Source: Streptococcus ferus DSM 20646
Lineage (GTDB): Bacteria > Bacillota > Bacilli > Lactobacillales > Streptococcaceae
Reading direction: 5' to 3'
DNA: 64,000 nucleotides
NCBI RefSeq assembly: GCF_000372425.1
Contig: NZ_AQVD01000001.1
Coordinates: 372,001-436,000, forward strand
In this document: one piece after another, positions 8,072-17,194 of the stretch
How the letters are laid out: every line of letters starts with the position of its first letter
Position numbering within the stretch: the first letter of the stretch is position 1
The notes under the pieces: generated by a model
Seen by the model: the letters and a program-made list of their open reading frames with translations, nothing else
Database searches by the model: none
What the model was told of the DNA's origin: nothing
Made by a program: the position numbers and the translations under genes

Positions 8072-9220
8072 ATGAAAAATGCAGTTCACTTTGGCGCCGG
8101 CAATATCGGAAGAGGTTTTATCGGTCAGATTTTATCTGATAATGATTTTGCTATTGCCTTTGTTGATGTCAACGACCGTATTATTGATGCGCTTAATGAT
8201 CGTCATGCCTATGAGATTGAAATTGCCGAAGATGACAAGCCCCATCTTCAAGTAACCGATGTTTCAGGAATCAATAATCAAAAAGACCCAGAAGCCGTCA
8301 TCGAAGCAGTCTCTAAGGCAGATTTAGTGACCACGGCTATAGGTCCCAATATTTTGCCCTTTATTGCAGAATTAGTTGCTAAGGGGATTGAAAAGCGTTA
8401 TCAGGAAGGTAATCAGACACCTCTTGATGTGATTGCTTGTGAAAATATGATTGGCGGTTCCGCCTTCTTGTATGAGGAAGTTAAGAAATATCTATCCGCT
8501 GAAGCACTAACATTTGCAGAAGCAAAAATTGGCTTTCCTAACGCTGCTGTTGACCGAATTGTACCAACCCAGGTGCACGAAGACCCGCTTTTTGTTATCG
8601 TGGAACCTTTCTCTGAGTGGGTTGTTGAGACTAGCGGCATGAAGAATGCCGACTTACGTTTGGCAGGTGTTCACTATGAGGACAACTTAGAGCCTTTCAT
8701 CGAAAGGAAGCTTTTCTCCGTTAATTCAGGCCATGCCACAACGGCCTATACTGGGGCATACTTTGGTGCCTCCACCATATTAGAGGCTTTGGAGAATAAA
8801 GAGGTCAAGGAACAGGTTGAAGGCGTCCTGTCTGAAATCCGTCAGCTTTTGATTGCTAAGTGGGGCTTTGCCGCTTCTGACTTGGAAGATTATCATCAGA
8901 TTATCATCAGTCGTTTTGAAAATCCTTATATTGTGGATGATGTGGCACGGGTTGCCAGAACACCAATCCGCAAACTCGGTTTTGATGAACGCTTTATCCG
9001 TCCCATCCGTGAATTAAAAGATCGGGGTCTAGCCTATGACAATCTTTTAAGAACAGTCGCTTACGTCTTTGCCTATAAAGATGAGACTGATGAACAAAGT
9101 GTCACTCTGCAAAAGCTGCTGCAAGACAAAGAAGTCAAAGATGTTGTTGCTGATGTCACTGGACTTAAGGATCAGGAGTTAATGACACAAATTGTGGCAA
9201 GTATCCAAAGTCTTTCCTAA
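8072..9220 (+). CDS. mtlD: Mannitol-1-phosphate 5-dehydrogenase
   Basis: A 382-residue NAD-dependent dehydrogenase converting mannitol-1-phosphate to fructose-6-phosphate, which then enters glycolysis. The Rossmann motif GAGNIGRGFIG sits at residues 8-18. VNSGHATTAYTGAYFG (near 218-233) is the long-chain mannitol dehydrogenase signature with the catalytic Lys upstream in ERKLFSVNSGH. Length matches the family (about 380). It is the last gene of the mtl operon, 19 bases after mtlF with an AAAGGGATAG site, and is closed by a terminator. Confidence 0.97.
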   Translation: MKNAVHFGAGNIGRGFIGQILSDNDFAIAFVDVNDRIIDALNDRHAYEIEIAEDDKPHLQVTDVSGINNQKDPEAVIEAVSKADLVTTAIGPNILPFIAELVAKGIEKRYQEGNQTPLDVIACENMIGGSAFLYEEVKKYLSAEALTFAEAKIGFPNAAVDRIVPTQVHEDPLFVIVEPFSEWVVETSGMKNADLRLAGVHYEDNLEPFIERKLFSVNSGHATTAYTGAYFGASTILEALENKEVKEQVEGVLSEIRQLLIAKWGFAASDLEDYHQIIISRFENPYIVDDVARVARTPIRKLGFDERFIRPIRELKDRGLAYDNLLRTVAYVFAYKDETDEQSVTLQKLLQDKEVKDVVADVTGLKDQELMTQIVASIQSLS

Positions 9221-9246
9221 AAGCTGGTCAATCTACCAGCTTTTTT
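9221..9246 (+). terminator. Terminator of the mtl operon
   Basis: AAGCTGGT (9221-9228) pairs with ACCAGCTT (9235-9242) around CAATCT, followed by T residues. It begins directly after the mtlD stop codon. Confidence 0.9.
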
Positions 9247-9309
9247 ATTGACTTGTCAAAATTTCAAAACTCGGGTAAACTAGAAGGAGAAAACGATTAA
9301 GGAGAAACC

Positions 9310-9642
9310 ATGTCTTTACCAAATTGTCCAAAATGTCAGTCGGAATACGTCTATGAAGATGGCCTTCTGTTGGTCTGTCCTGAATGCGCCTACGAGTGGT
9401 CGCCAAGTGATGAGGAATCTGAAGAAGGTCTAGTTGTCCTTGATAGCAATGGGACACGTCTGGCTGATGGTGATACAGTGACCGTCATCAAAGATTTAAA
9501 AGTAAAAGGCGCCCCAAAGGACATTAAGCAAGGTACGCGGGTTAAAAATATCCGTCTCGTAGAAGGCGATCATAATATTGATTGTAAAATTGACGGCTTT
9601 GGTGCTATGAAGCTTAAATCCGAGTTTGTTAAAAAATCTTAA
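9310..9642 (+). CDS. PhnA/YjdM family zinc-ribbon protein
   Basis: A 110-residue soluble protein. Residues 1-30 form a zinc ribbon with two CxxC pairs (CPKC at 6-9, CPEC at 23-26); residues 40-110 form the PhnA domain ([25 protein letters not shown], shown in part). Despite the old name 'alkylphosphonate utilization protein', the family has no proven role in phosphonate use, and there are no phn genes nearby. It is a single-gene unit between two terminators, with AAGGAGAA as ribosome site. Confidence 0.9.
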   Translation: MSLPNCPKCQSEYVYEDGLLLVCPECAYEWSPSDEESEEGLVVLDSNGTRLADGDTVTVIKDLKVKGAPKDIKQGTRVKNIRLVEGDHNIDCKIDGFGAMKLKSEFVKKS

Positions 9643-9665
9643 AATCTGGTCTGCCAGATTTTTTT
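9641..9665 (+). terminator. Terminator after the PhnA-type gene
   Basis: AATCTGG (9643-9649) and CCAGATT (9654-9660) around TCTG, with A and T flanks. It overlaps the stop codon. Confidence 0.88.
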
Positions 9666-9719
9666 GTGGCATGGATTTCAATGAATATTTGAAACAATCT
9701 ACAAAATCTTCTGAAAATT

Positions 9720-9728
9720 TGATATAAT
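9720..9728 (+). promoter_or_regulatory. Extended -10 promoter of the amino-acid ABC operon
   Basis: TGATATAAT (9720-9728) is a perfect extended -10. No good -35 is present (TACAAA at 17 bases). Confidence 0.55.
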
Positions 9729-9754
9729 AGTATCATTCTTTTTAAGGAGAACTC

Positions 9755-10396
9755 ATGTCTTACATTTTAGAAGTACTGCCCAGCCTTTTAGACGGTGCAG
9801 TCGTTACCTTACAGGTCTTTTTTATTGTTATTGTGCTATCGATTCCCCTTGGAGCTGTTTTAGCCTTTCTGATGCAAATCCGCTTCAAGCTTCTCCAATG
9901 GTTTTTAACCCTCTATATTTGGGTGATGCGGGGGACACCGCTCTTATTGCAGCTAATTTTTATTTATTATGTTCTGCCTAGTGTAGGGGTGACTTTTGAT
10001 CGCATGCCGGCTGCTATTTTGGCTTTTACTTTAAACTATGCCGCCTATTTTGCTGAGATTTTTCGTGGCGGGATTGAGGCTATTCCAAAGGGGCAGTACG
10101 AAGCTGCCAAGGTTTTGAAATTCAGCCCATTACAGACGATTCGCTACATCATCTTACCTCAGGTTGTTAAGATTGTCTTGCCTAGTGTGTTTAACGAAGT
10201 CATCAATTTAGTTAAGGATTCTTCTTTAGTTTATGTCCTTGGTGTGGGTGATCTCTTGTTGGCAAGTAAGACGGCCGCCAACCGAGATGCAACGCTGGCA
10301 CCGATGTTTATTGCCGGAAGTATTTATTTACTTTTGATTGGCCTGGTTACTGTCCTTTCCAAACAGGTTGAAAAGAAGTTTAGTTATTATAAGTAG
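9755..10396 (+). CDS. Polar amino-acid ABC transporter permease
   Basis: A 213-residue inner-membrane permease of the HisM/GlnP type with about five membrane segments. The EAA loop EAAKVLKFSPLQTIRYIILPQ (shown in part) lies near 119-139, where the ATPase docks. WVMRGTPLLLQLIFIYYVLP is the usual N-terminal signature of this family. Only one permease gene is present, so a homodimer is probable. It heads a three-gene operon with an ATPase (7 bases downstream) and a binding lipoprotein. The substrate cannot be read from the sequence. Confidence 0.93.
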   Translation: MSYILEVLPSLLDGAVVTLQVFFIVIVLSIPLGAVLAFLMQIRFKLLQWFLTLYIWVMRGTPLLLQLIFIYYVLPSVGVTFDRMPAAILAFTLNYAAYFAEIFRGGIEAIPKGQYEAAKVLKFSPLQTIRYIILPQVVKIVLPSVFNEVINLVKDSSLVYVLGVGDLLLASKTAANRDATLAPMFIAGSIYLLLIGLVTVLSKQVEKKFSYYK

Positions 10397-10403
10397 GTGA
10401 AGC

Positions 10404-11033
10404 ATGTTAGAATTAAACAATATTTCCAAAAAATTTGGTCAGAAAGTTATTTTTGATCAGTTCAATTTGGTTATTCCAGAGGGAAAGGTACTGTCCCTAG
10501 TAGGACCTTCTGGAGGCGGTAAAACAACGCTTCTACGTATGTTAGCCGGCTTGGAAAAAATTGACTCAGGTCAGGTCGTCTATAATGGTCAGGCAGTTTC
10601 GGCAGACCATTTGCAGACAGAAAATCTCTTGGGATTTGTTTTTCAGGATTTCCAGCTTTTTCCTCATCTGAGCGTCCTGGATAACCTGACGCTGTCGCCT
10701 GTCAAAACCATGAACATGAGTAAAGAAGAGGCTCTTAAGAAAGCTAAAAACCTCTTAGAGCGTCTTGGTTTAGGGGAACATGCCGATGTTTATCCTTATT
10801 CTCTATCAGGTGGTCAGAAACAGCGGGTGGCTCTGGCTAGAGCCATGATGATTGATCCTAAAATCATCGGTTACGATGAGCCAACCTCAGCCTTGGATCC
10901 AGAATTACGCCAAGAAGTTGAAAAACTCATTTTGCAAAATCGAGAGACAGGTATCACACAGATTGTGGTGACCCACGATATGCAGTTTGCTGAAAACATT
11001 TCAGACCAGATTATCAAAGTCAACCCCAAATAA
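10404..11033 (+). CDS. Amino-acid ABC transporter ATP-binding protein
   Basis: A 209-residue nucleotide-binding subunit with Walker A GPSGGGKTT (about 34-42), Q-loop VFQDFQLFPH, signature LSGGQKQR (about 134-141), Walker B IIGYDEP and the H-loop VTHDMQ. The Walker B motif has Gly-Tyr where Leu-Leu/Phe is more usual. It is slightly shorter than the usual 240-residue GlnQ type, ending soon after the H-loop. It powers the permease encoded 7 bases upstream. Confidence 0.94.
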   Translation: MLELNNISKKFGQKVIFDQFNLVIPEGKVLSLVGPSGGGKTTLLRMLAGLEKIDSGQVVYNGQAVSADHLQTENLLGFVFQDFQLFPHLSVLDNLTLSPVKTMNMSKEEALKKAKNLLERLGLGEHADVYPYSLSGGQKQRVALARAMMIDPKIIGYDEPTSALDPELRQEVEKLILQNRETGITQIVVTHDMQFAENISDQIIKVNPK

Positions 11034-11051
11034 AACAGTTTAGGAGAAAAA

Positions 11052-11891
11052 ATGAAAAAGAAAACACTATTGCTTGGTTTATTAGCCTTTCTAGCAGGTC
11101 TAGTCATGGTTGCATGTGGCAAGAAGGATACCGCAACAACTTCCGATCAGTGGAAGACCTACCAAAAAGAAAAATCCATTACAATTGGTTTTGACAATAC
11201 CTTTGTTCCTATGGGGTTCAAGGATAAGTCTGGAAAGAATGTGGGTTTTGATATTGATTTGGCCAATGCTGTCTTTGCAGAATACGGCATCAAGGTCAAA
11301 TGGCAGCCAATTAACTGGGATCTCAAAGAAACAGAACTTAAAAATGGTAAAATTGATCTGATTTGGAATGGCTATTCTAAAACAGACGAAAGAGCACAAA
11401 AAGTTGCTTTCACCACTGCCTATATGGAAAATGAGCAAGTTTTGGTAACTAAAAAGTCATCAGGAATTACCAGTTTTTCCGATATGAAAGGTAAAGTTTT
11501 AGGCGCTCAGTCAGGTTCATCTGGCTACGATGCTTTTACCGCCAATCCTGAAATTCTTAAAGATATTGTTAAAGATAATGATGCTTCTCAGTATGAAACC
11601 TTCCCGCAAGCTCTTATCGACTTGAAGAATGACCGGATTGATGGTCTCTTAATCGACCGCGTTTATGCGAATTACTATCTCAAACAAGAAGGAAGTCTAG
11701 ATCAGTATCATATCATTAAAAGTGAGTTTGCAGGAGAAGACTTTGCTGTTGGAGCGCGTAAATCTGATAAGACACTGGTTAAGAAGATTAATCAAGCCTT
11801 TAAAAAGCTCTATACCGCGGGCAAGTTCCAGGAAATTTCCAATAAATGGTTTGGTACTGACGTGGCGACAGATGCGATTAAATCAAAATAA
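11052..11891 (+). CDS. Amino-acid ABC transporter substrate-binding lipoprotein
   Basis: A 279-residue type II periplasmic-binding-fold protein. The signal peptide ends in a lipobox with Cys22 (MVAC), so it is anchored to the outer face of the membrane. ITIGFDNTFVPMGFKDKSG and NVGFDIDLANAVFAEYGI are the family hallmarks, and DLIWNGYSKTDERAQKVAFT forms the ligand pocket region. Polar amino acids or cystine are possible substrates; the sequence alone does not decide. It is the last gene of the operon and ends in a terminator shared with the convergent mntE. Confidence 0.94.
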   Translation: MKKKTLLLGLLAFLAGLVMVACGKKDTATTSDQWKTYQKEKSITIGFDNTFVPMGFKDKSGKNVGFDIDLANAVFAEYGIKVKWQPINWDLKETELKNGKIDLIWNGYSKTDERAQKVAFTTAYMENEQVLVTKKSSGITSFSDMKGKVLGAQSGSSGYDAFTANPEILKDIVKDNDASQYETFPQALIDLKNDRIDGLLIDRVYANYYLKQEGSLDQYHIIKSEFAGEDFAVGARKSDKTLVKKINQAFKKLYTAGKFQEISNKWFGTDVATDAIKSK

Positions 11892-11913
11892 GTCCAAAAG
11901 GACTTATTTTTTT
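11885..11913. terminator. Bidirectional terminator between convergent genes
   Basis: AAAATAAGTCC (11885-11895) and GGACTTATTTT (11900-11910) form an 11-bp stem around AAAA. The stem contains the stop codons of both the binding protein gene (+) and mntE (-). Confidence 0.88.
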
Positions 11914-13091
11914 GGTGTGATTTGATGGAAAATGAGGGCCCAGTCCTTGTTGCGGCGCCATAAACTGGTGTGACGATAGTTGTCTGATTCGTAAGAAACG
12001 AGTTTCGACTTTTGACTGACAGAAATAACTGTAAAAGCCTGCAGAGAATGGCTTAATGTTTCTTGCTGTTTTAGAAAGGCTTGAGGACTTTTCTGACCCT
12101 CTTGACCGATAAATAATAAATTTTCAGAAATCAGCTCCTCCCTGTCAGGGGATGGTGTTTGGAGCGTTTTTTCAAAGTGATGAAGTTTGCGAAAGACATT
12201 ATTAAAGATTTCGTCTTCAGGAATGGGAGCGGGCTCTACGTGGATGTCAATATCATAGACATTAAAGTTGTTCTGGAGGAGCTTCTCAACTTCTTCGGTA
12301 ATCGCATGGCTTTCATAAACCGATAAATCGGGGTTCATTTCCAAAACCAAATCTAAAAAGACATTGCTGCCATAGGTACGGCCGCGTTTGGATTTGACCG
12401 CATAGATTTCGGGGATCTCAAGAATAGCCTTTTCATAAGCTTGCAGCTGAATCTCATCGAAGCCATCGGATAAACTGAAGGCGCTGGCAGCAAAAATATC
12501 ATAGGCAGTTTTGAGGATAAAGACAGTAATAATGATTGCTGCTATCTTATCGACAATAGGGAAATTAAAAGCGCTGGCTAGGATTGAAAGAGAAGTTCCC
12601 AGAGATGTGGCCGCATCCGAAAGATTGTCTTTAGCGGCCGCATTTAAGGCTGCAGAATTGGTTTCTTTATAAAGTCTTCTATTGTAGAGATAAACACCAT
12701 ACATTAACAGTGCAGAAGCGGCTCCCACCCAGGCTCCGATTGGATCGATTGCTGTCTGATTGTTTTTGACAAGTCGGTTGACGGTTTCAATCAAAACCTG
12801 AAAACCAACAGTGAACATGATGAAGGAGGTTATCAGGCTGGCTAAATCTTCGATTTTCCAGTGCCCAAAGCGGTGGTCGTTGTCTGCTGGCCGACTAGCC
12901 AGATAAAGACCGATTAAAATGGTGAGATTGGCGATAATATCGGAGATGTTGTTGAAGCCATCGGCGATTAGTGAGGCCGAGTGAACAAAATGCCCAGAAA
13001 TGAGCTTGGCCAAAGCTAGCAGTAGGTAGACAGAGATGCTGACGATAGGACCACGCCTTGCCAGTTTTAAATTAGCTTGGGGAGTTGACAT
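11904..13091 (-). CDS. mntE: Cation diffusion facilitator, manganese exporter MntE-type
   Basis: A 395-residue CDF transporter with six membrane segments (residues about 15-210) and a cytosolic C-terminal domain. The metal-site motif LIADGFNNISDI and the second DNLSD motif are those of S. pneumoniae MntE (about 394 residues), and the similarity continues through VKSKRGRTYGSNVFLDLVLE and VEPAPIPEDEI to the C-terminal HTSLWRRN. It would expel excess Mn2+ using the proton gradient. The ATG at 13091 is chosen because AAAGGAG lies 6 bases upstream; a farther in-frame ATG (13139) has no ribosome site. TGCTATAAT (minus strand, 13128-13120) is an extended -10. Confidence 0.9.
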   Translation of the reverse strand: MSTPQANLKLARRGPIVSISVYLLLALAKLISGHFVHSASLIADGFNNISDIIANLTILIGLYLASRPADNDHRFGHWKIEDLASLITSFIMFTVGFQVLIETVNRLVKNNQTAIDPIGAWVGAASALLMYGVYLYNRRLYKETNSAALNAAAKDNLSDAATSLGTSLSILASAFNFPIVDKIAAIIITVFILKTAYDIFAASAFSLSDGFDEIQLQAYEKAILEIPEIYAVKSKRGRTYGSNVFLDLVLEMNPDLSVYESHAITEEVEKLLQNNFNVYDIDIHVEPAPIPEDEIFNNVFRKLHHFEKTLQTPSPDREELISENLLFIGQEGQKSPQAFLKQQETLSHSLQAFTVISVSQKSKLVSYESDNYRHTSLWRRNKDWALIFHQITPKK

Positions 13092-13139
13092 AGAATCTCC
13101 TTTGGAAAATAATAAGACTATTATAGCATCTTTCTTCAA

Positions 13140-13172
13140 AAGTCAAAACTCACCAGTTCTGACTGGTGAGTT
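13140..13172 (-). terminator. Terminator of the symporter gene (minus strand)
   Basis: An 11-bp perfect stem, 13147-13157 with 13162-13172, followed on the minus strand by TTTTGACTTTTG. Confidence 0.7.
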
Positions 13173-13178
13173 AATGCT

Positions 13179-14507
13179 TTAATGTTTTTCAAAGTAATGT
13201 TTGGTTTCTGAAATAATAACGGGGGAGAGGGCTAGGAGGGCAATGAGATTAGGAATAGCCATCAGACCGTTAACAATATCAGCAATCGTCCAAATGAGAT
13301 TCAGCTCTAAGAAGCCACCTAAAGCGACCATAAGAATAAAAATGGAGCGGTAAAGAGACAGGTACTTGGTTCCGAATAAGAATTCAAAACAGCGTTCACC
13401 GTAATAAGACCAGCCCAGAATCGTTGTAAAGGCAAACAAGACTAAGCAGACGGTCAGAACGAGAACACCTACATTGCCAAAGACAGTCGCAAAGGCTGAC
13501 TGTGTCAGCGGGGCTCCTTCAAGTCCACTGACTGTCCATTTTCCGGTGACTAGGATGGCCAGTCCGGTCAAGGTACAGATGATAATCGTATCAATAAAAG
13601 TTCCTGTCATAGAAATCAGCCCCTGTTCCGCAGGTTCATTGGTTTTGGCCGCTGCTGCAGCAATAGGGGCGGAGCCTAGACCAGATTCATTAGAAAAGAC
13701 ACCTCTGGCAATACCATTTTGAATAGCATCTTTGACAAGGGCACCAGCAAATCCGCCAACGGCTGCAGTTCCTGTGAAGGCTCCAGAGAAGACTTGTTGG
13801 ATTGCAGGAATAATGTTCTTGTAATTCAAAGCGATAACAGTCAGTGCTGCTAAAATATAGGCTGCTGCCATAAAGGGAACCAGCTTTTCGGATACTTTTG
13901 AAATGGACTGGATGCCACCGAAAATGATGAGACCGACAATGATAGCGATTAAGATACTGACGATTTTAGGAGACCAGTTAAAACTGTTTTGGAGTGAGTC
14001 CGTAATGGAGTTGACCTGTGAAAAGGTACCGATTCCCAGAAAGGCTACTAAAATACCTGAAAAGGCAAAGAAAATGGCCAGAGGTCTCCATTTTTGTCCC
14101 ATACCATTTAAAATATAGTGCATAGGGCCTCCGGCCACTTCACCATTGGCATCCTTGGTTCGGTATTTAATGGCCAGCAATCCTTCGGCGTATTTTGTTG
14201 CCATACCAAAGAAAGCGGCAATCCACATCCAAAAAAGTGCGCCAGGACCTCCCGTTTTAATGGCGGTGGCAACACCGACGATGTTTCCTGTTCCGACAGT
14301 GGCTGCCAGAGCAGTTGCAAGAGCGGCAAAACTGGAAATATCGCCTTCTCCTTTGTCTTCTGTAAAAATGAGCCTGAACGCCAGAGGTAATTTGAAGACT
14401 TGCAGCAATCCCAAGCGTAGGCTGAGATAGATACCTGTCCCGACCAAAAGAATGAGCAAGGGCGGTCCCCAGACAAAACTGTCCAGCGTTTTGAAAAAGG
14501 TCAACAT
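13179..14507 (-). CDS. Sodium:alanine/glycine symporter (AGCS family)
   Basis: A 442-residue membrane protein of about 11 segments. ATVGTGNIVGVATAI (residues about 69-83) is the AGCS signature for Na+/amino-acid binding; GPGALFWMWIAAFFGMATKY and GVFSNESGLGSAPIA are also diagnostic. AGCS members import alanine or glycine with sodium. The upstream leader holds a glycine riboswitch and a terminator, which argues that glycine is the physiological substrate. The start at 14507 follows a TAGGAG site. It is transcribed alone on the minus strand. Confidence 0.94.
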   Translation of the reverse strand: MLTFFKTLDSFVWGPPLLILLVGTGIYLSLRLGLLQVFKLPLAFRLIFTEDKGEGDISSFAALATALAATVGTGNIVGVATAIKTGGPGALFWMWIAAFFGMATKYAEGLLAIKYRTKDANGEVAGGPMHYILNGMGQKWRPLAIFFAFSGILVAFLGIGTFSQVNSITDSLQNSFNWSPKIVSILIAIIVGLIIFGGIQSISKVSEKLVPFMAAAYILAALTVIALNYKNIIPAIQQVFSGAFTGTAAVGGFAGALVKDAIQNGIARGVFSNESGLGSAPIAAAAAKTNEPAEQGLISMTGTFIDTIIICTLTGLAILVTGKWTVSGLEGAPLTQSAFATVFGNVGVLVLTVCLVLFAFTTILGWSYYGERCFEFLFGTKYLSLYRSIFILMVALGGFLELNLIWTIADIVNGLMAIPNLIALLALSPVIISETKHYFEKH

Positions 14508-14534
14508 AAAAAAATCTCCTACTAAACCGGAGAC

Positions 14535-14570
14535 TAAAAAAGGAGGTTGTTTCCTAGAAACGAGACCTCC
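14535..14570 (-). terminator. Riboswitch expression platform (intrinsic terminator)
   Basis: Read on the minus strand, GGAGGT and ACCTCC with an inner GTTTC/GAAAC form an interrupted stem, followed by seven T. It stands between the aptamer and the symporter gene. Confidence 0.8.
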
Positions 14571-14611
14571 AGAGTATAGGGATAAGAAATAATTGCAAAA
14601 AGGCTAACTAT

Positions 14612-14730
14612 CCTCATCTTCTGTCCTTTTGCCTGAGAGTTTGAGCGTTTGCCTTGCCCCTTCGGCGCCGTTAAGGTCTCTCCAGAAGTCCGTCCGTCTA
14701 TCAGTTCTCCTAATAGCATCATCCGGTATA
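14612..14730 (-). promoter_or_regulatory. Glycine riboswitch upstream of the AGCS symporter
   Basis: On the minus strand the leader contains TGGAGAGACC, then GGCGCCGAAGGGGCAA, then ACTCTCAGGCAAAAGGACAG, in the order and spacing of the conserved core of the glycine aptamer (gcvT class). Only one aptamer is visible; many glycine riboswitches are tandem pairs. The terminator downstream suggests transcriptional control. Single-aptamer types before transporters are often off-switches, but the direction cannot be read with certainty. Confidence 0.92.
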
Positions 14731-14745
14731 TTTATTAACGATTCT

Positions 14746-14774
14746 ATAATATAAAAGAATGACTGCTTTGTCAA
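14746..14774 (-). promoter_or_regulatory. Promoter of the riboswitch-symporter transcript
   Basis: On the minus strand TTGACA (14774-14769), a 17-base spacer and TATTAT (14751-14746): a consensus -35 with a good -10. Confidence 0.85.
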
Positions 14775-14867
14775 TATTTTCTGAAAATTTTTAAAACTGT
14801 TTCAGCTTTTGTTCGGGTCTTAAAAATGGTATAATTTTGGAGTTGAATGGTTAGGTGAGGAGAAATG

Positions 14868-17144
14868 ATGCATCCTTTATTAAATGGAATGAATGAGAAA
14901 CAGAGTGAAGCGGTGAGAACGACAGAAGGTCCGCTTTTAATTATGGCTGGTGCCGGCTCAGGAAAAACACGGGTTTTAACCCACCGTATTGCCTATTTAA
15001 TTGATGAAAAAATGGTAAATCCTTGGAATATTCTTGCCATTACTTTTACCAATAAGGCGGCACGTGAAATGCGTGAGCGGGCTATGGCCCTTAATCCGGC
15101 TACTCAGGATACCTTGATTGCCACTTTTCACTCCATGTGTGTGAGAATTTTGCGGCGCGAAGGAGATCATATTGGTTATAATCGTCATTTTACCATTGTG
15201 GATCCCGGAGAGCAGCGCACGCTAATGAAACGGATTCTCAAGCAGTTAAACCTCGATCCGAAAAAGTGGAATGAACGTGCCATTTTAGGAACCATCTCCA
15301 ATGCTAAAAATGATTTGCTTGACGAGGTGGCCTATGAAGGTCTGGCTGCGGATATGTACAGTCAGATTGTGGCCAAGTGTTATAAACTTTATCAAGAAGA
15401 GCTGAGGCGCAGTGAAGCCATGGACTTTGACGATTTGATCATGCTGACCCTGAGGCTTTTTGATGAACATCCTGATGTTTTAGCTTATTATCAGCAACGT
15501 TATCAATATATCCATGTGGATGAGTATCAGGACACCAATCATGCTCAGTATCAGTTGGTAAAGCTCCTAGCATCACGCTTTAAAAATATCTGCGTGGTCG
15601 GGGATGCTGACCAGTCTATTTATGGTTGGCGAGGCGCTGATATGCAGAATATTCTTGATTTTGAGAAGGATTATCCAGAAGCAAAAGTGGTCCTCTTGGA
15701 AGAAAATTACCGATCAACCAAGAAGATCCTCCAGGCAGCTAACGATGTGATTAAGAATAATCGCAATCGCCGTGATAAAAAGCTGTGGACACAAAATGAT
15801 GACGGGCAACAGATTATCTATTATACTGGTCGGAATGAGACCGAAGAAGCGATTTTTGTGGCTTCGATCATTGATCAGCTGGTGGGCGAAACAGGACGGC
15901 GTTTTAAAGACTTTGCGGTACTTTATCGAACCAATGCCCAATCTCGTACGATTGAGGAGGCGTTGCTCAAGTCTAATATTCCCTACACGATGGTTGGGGG
16001 AACAAAGTTTTACAGTCGTAAGGAAATTCGCGATGTTATTGCCTATCTGAATGTGGTTGCCAACAGCAATGACAACATTTCTTTTGAAAGAATTGTCAAT
16101 GAACCTAAGCGAGGTGTTGGACCCGGAACGCTTGAGAAAATCAGACAATTTGCCAATCTCCAAGATATGAGTTTACTGGAGGCTTCTGCTAATATCATGA
16201 TGGCTCCTATTAAAGGAAAGGCAGCTCAGGCGGTTTACGCTCTGGGAAATATGGTCTTAAACCTTCGGGATCAGTTGGATCGCTTAAGTCTGACTGAACT
16301 GACCGAGGCTCTGCTTGATCAATCAGGCTACTTAGAAGCCCTGCAGATTCAAAAGACTTTAGAGAGTGAAGCTCGGATTGAAAATATTGAAGAGTTTTTG
16401 TCTGTAACGAAAAATTTTGATGAAGCTGAAGATGATGGTCCAGAAGGTGAAAGCGGACTGGAAAGGCTGAGCCGTTTTCTCAATGATTTAGCTCTGATTG
16501 CGGATACGGATGATGCCGATAGTGAGGCGGCAGAAGTAACGCTCATGACTCTCCATGCGGCTAAAGGGCTGGAGTTTCCGATTGTTTTCTTAATTGGCAT
16601 GGAGGAAGGTGTTTTTCCGTTAACGCGTTCGACCGAAGAAGCAGATGACTTAGAGGAGGAACGTCGCTTAGCCTATGTAGGTATTACACGGGCAGAAGAA
16701 GTTCTTTATCTGACGAATGCGAACGCTAGAACCTTGTTCGGACGAACTAATTATAATCGTCCGAGCCGTTTTATCAAGGAAATTTCCGAGGATCTGCTTG
16801 CCTACGAAGGGTTAGCCAGACCTTCGCGGACAGCTTTCAAAGCCAGTTATACTAGTGGAAAAGAAACGAGCTTTGGTCAAGGGATGAGTTTGGCTCAGGC
16901 TCTGCAGGCTCGCAAAACAGCCGCCAGTCCGCAAAGCTTTTCTCAGTTGGCAGCTTCAACTGAGAAGGAACTGATAGACTGGCAGATTGGTGATGTCGCT
17001 TACCATAAAAAGTGGGGAGCAGGCACGGTCTTAGAGGTTTCAGGAACGGGTCAGACCCAGGAGCTAAAAATTAAATTCCCTGAAATAGGTCTTAAAAAAT
17101 TATTGGCTAGCGTGGCACCGATTGAAAAAAAGACAAATGATTAG
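14868..17144 (+). CDS. pcrA: ATP-dependent DNA helicase PcrA (UvrD/Rep family)
   Basis: A 758-residue superfamily 1A helicase that unwinds 3'-5' in repair and removes RecA from forks. Motif I AGAGSGKTRVLTHRI (about 26-40), motif II DEYQDTNHAQ, motif III VVGDADQSIYGWRGAD, motif IV LEENYRSTKKIL, motif V VTLMTLHAAKGLEFPIVF and motif VI RRLAYVGITRAE are all intact. The C-terminal Tudor-like segment (IGDVAYHKKWGAGTVL) binds RNA polymerase in PcrA proteins. Two adjacent ATGs exist (14865, 14868); the second has the better spacing (5 bases) to GAGGAG. An extended -10 (TGGTATAAT, ending 14835) drives it. Confidence 0.97.
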   Translation: MHPLLNGMNEKQSEAVRTTEGPLLIMAGAGSGKTRVLTHRIAYLIDEKMVNPWNILAITFTNKAAREMRERAMALNPATQDTLIATFHSMCVRILRREGDHIGYNRHFTIVDPGEQRTLMKRILKQLNLDPKKWNERAILGTISNAKNDLLDEVAYEGLAADMYSQIVAKCYKLYQEELRRSEAMDFDDLIMLTLRLFDEHPDVLAYYQQRYQYIHVDEYQDTNHAQYQLVKLLASRFKNICVVGDADQSIYGWRGADMQNILDFEKDYPEAKVVLLEENYRSTKKILQAANDVIKNNRNRRDKKLWTQNDDGQQIIYYTGRNETEEAIFVASIIDQLVGETGRRFKDFAVLYRTNAQSRTIEEALLKSNIPYTMVGGTKFYSRKEIRDVIAYLNVVANSNDNISFERIVNEPKRGVGPGTLEKIRQFANLQDMSLLEASANIMMAPIKGKAAQAVYALGNMVLNLRDQLDRLSLTELTEALLDQSGYLEALQIQKTLESEARIENIEEFLSVTKNFDEAEDDGPEGESGLERLSRFLNDLALIADTDDADSEAAEVTLMTLHAAKGLEFPIVFLIGMEEGVFPLTRSTEEADDLEEERRLAYVGITRAEEVLYLTNANARTLFGRTNYNRPSRFIKEISEDLLAYEGLARPSRTAFKASYTSGKETSFGQGMSLAQALQARKTAASPQSFSQLAASTEKELIDWQIGDVAYHKKWGAGTVLEVSGTGQTQELKIKFPEIGLKKLLASVAPIEKKTND

Positions 17145-17166
17145 GAAATCCCTAGTCGTCTTTTTT
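17139..17166 (+). terminator. Terminator after pcrA
   Basis: GATTAGG (17139-17145) and CCTAGTC (17151-17157), with one G-U pair, then CTTTTTT. It overlaps the stop codon. Confidence 0.7.
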
Positions 17167-17194
17167 AGTGGATTTGGGATATGAGCGTCTTAGT

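Noticed and set aside
11110..11361. A plus-strand frame inside the amino-acid binding protein gene
   Set aside because: It is a shadow frame within a clear lipoprotein gene.
14534..14722. A 62-codon minus-strand frame in the symporter leader
   Set aside because: It lies over the glycine riboswitch and its terminator, and the conserved RNA explains the sequence.
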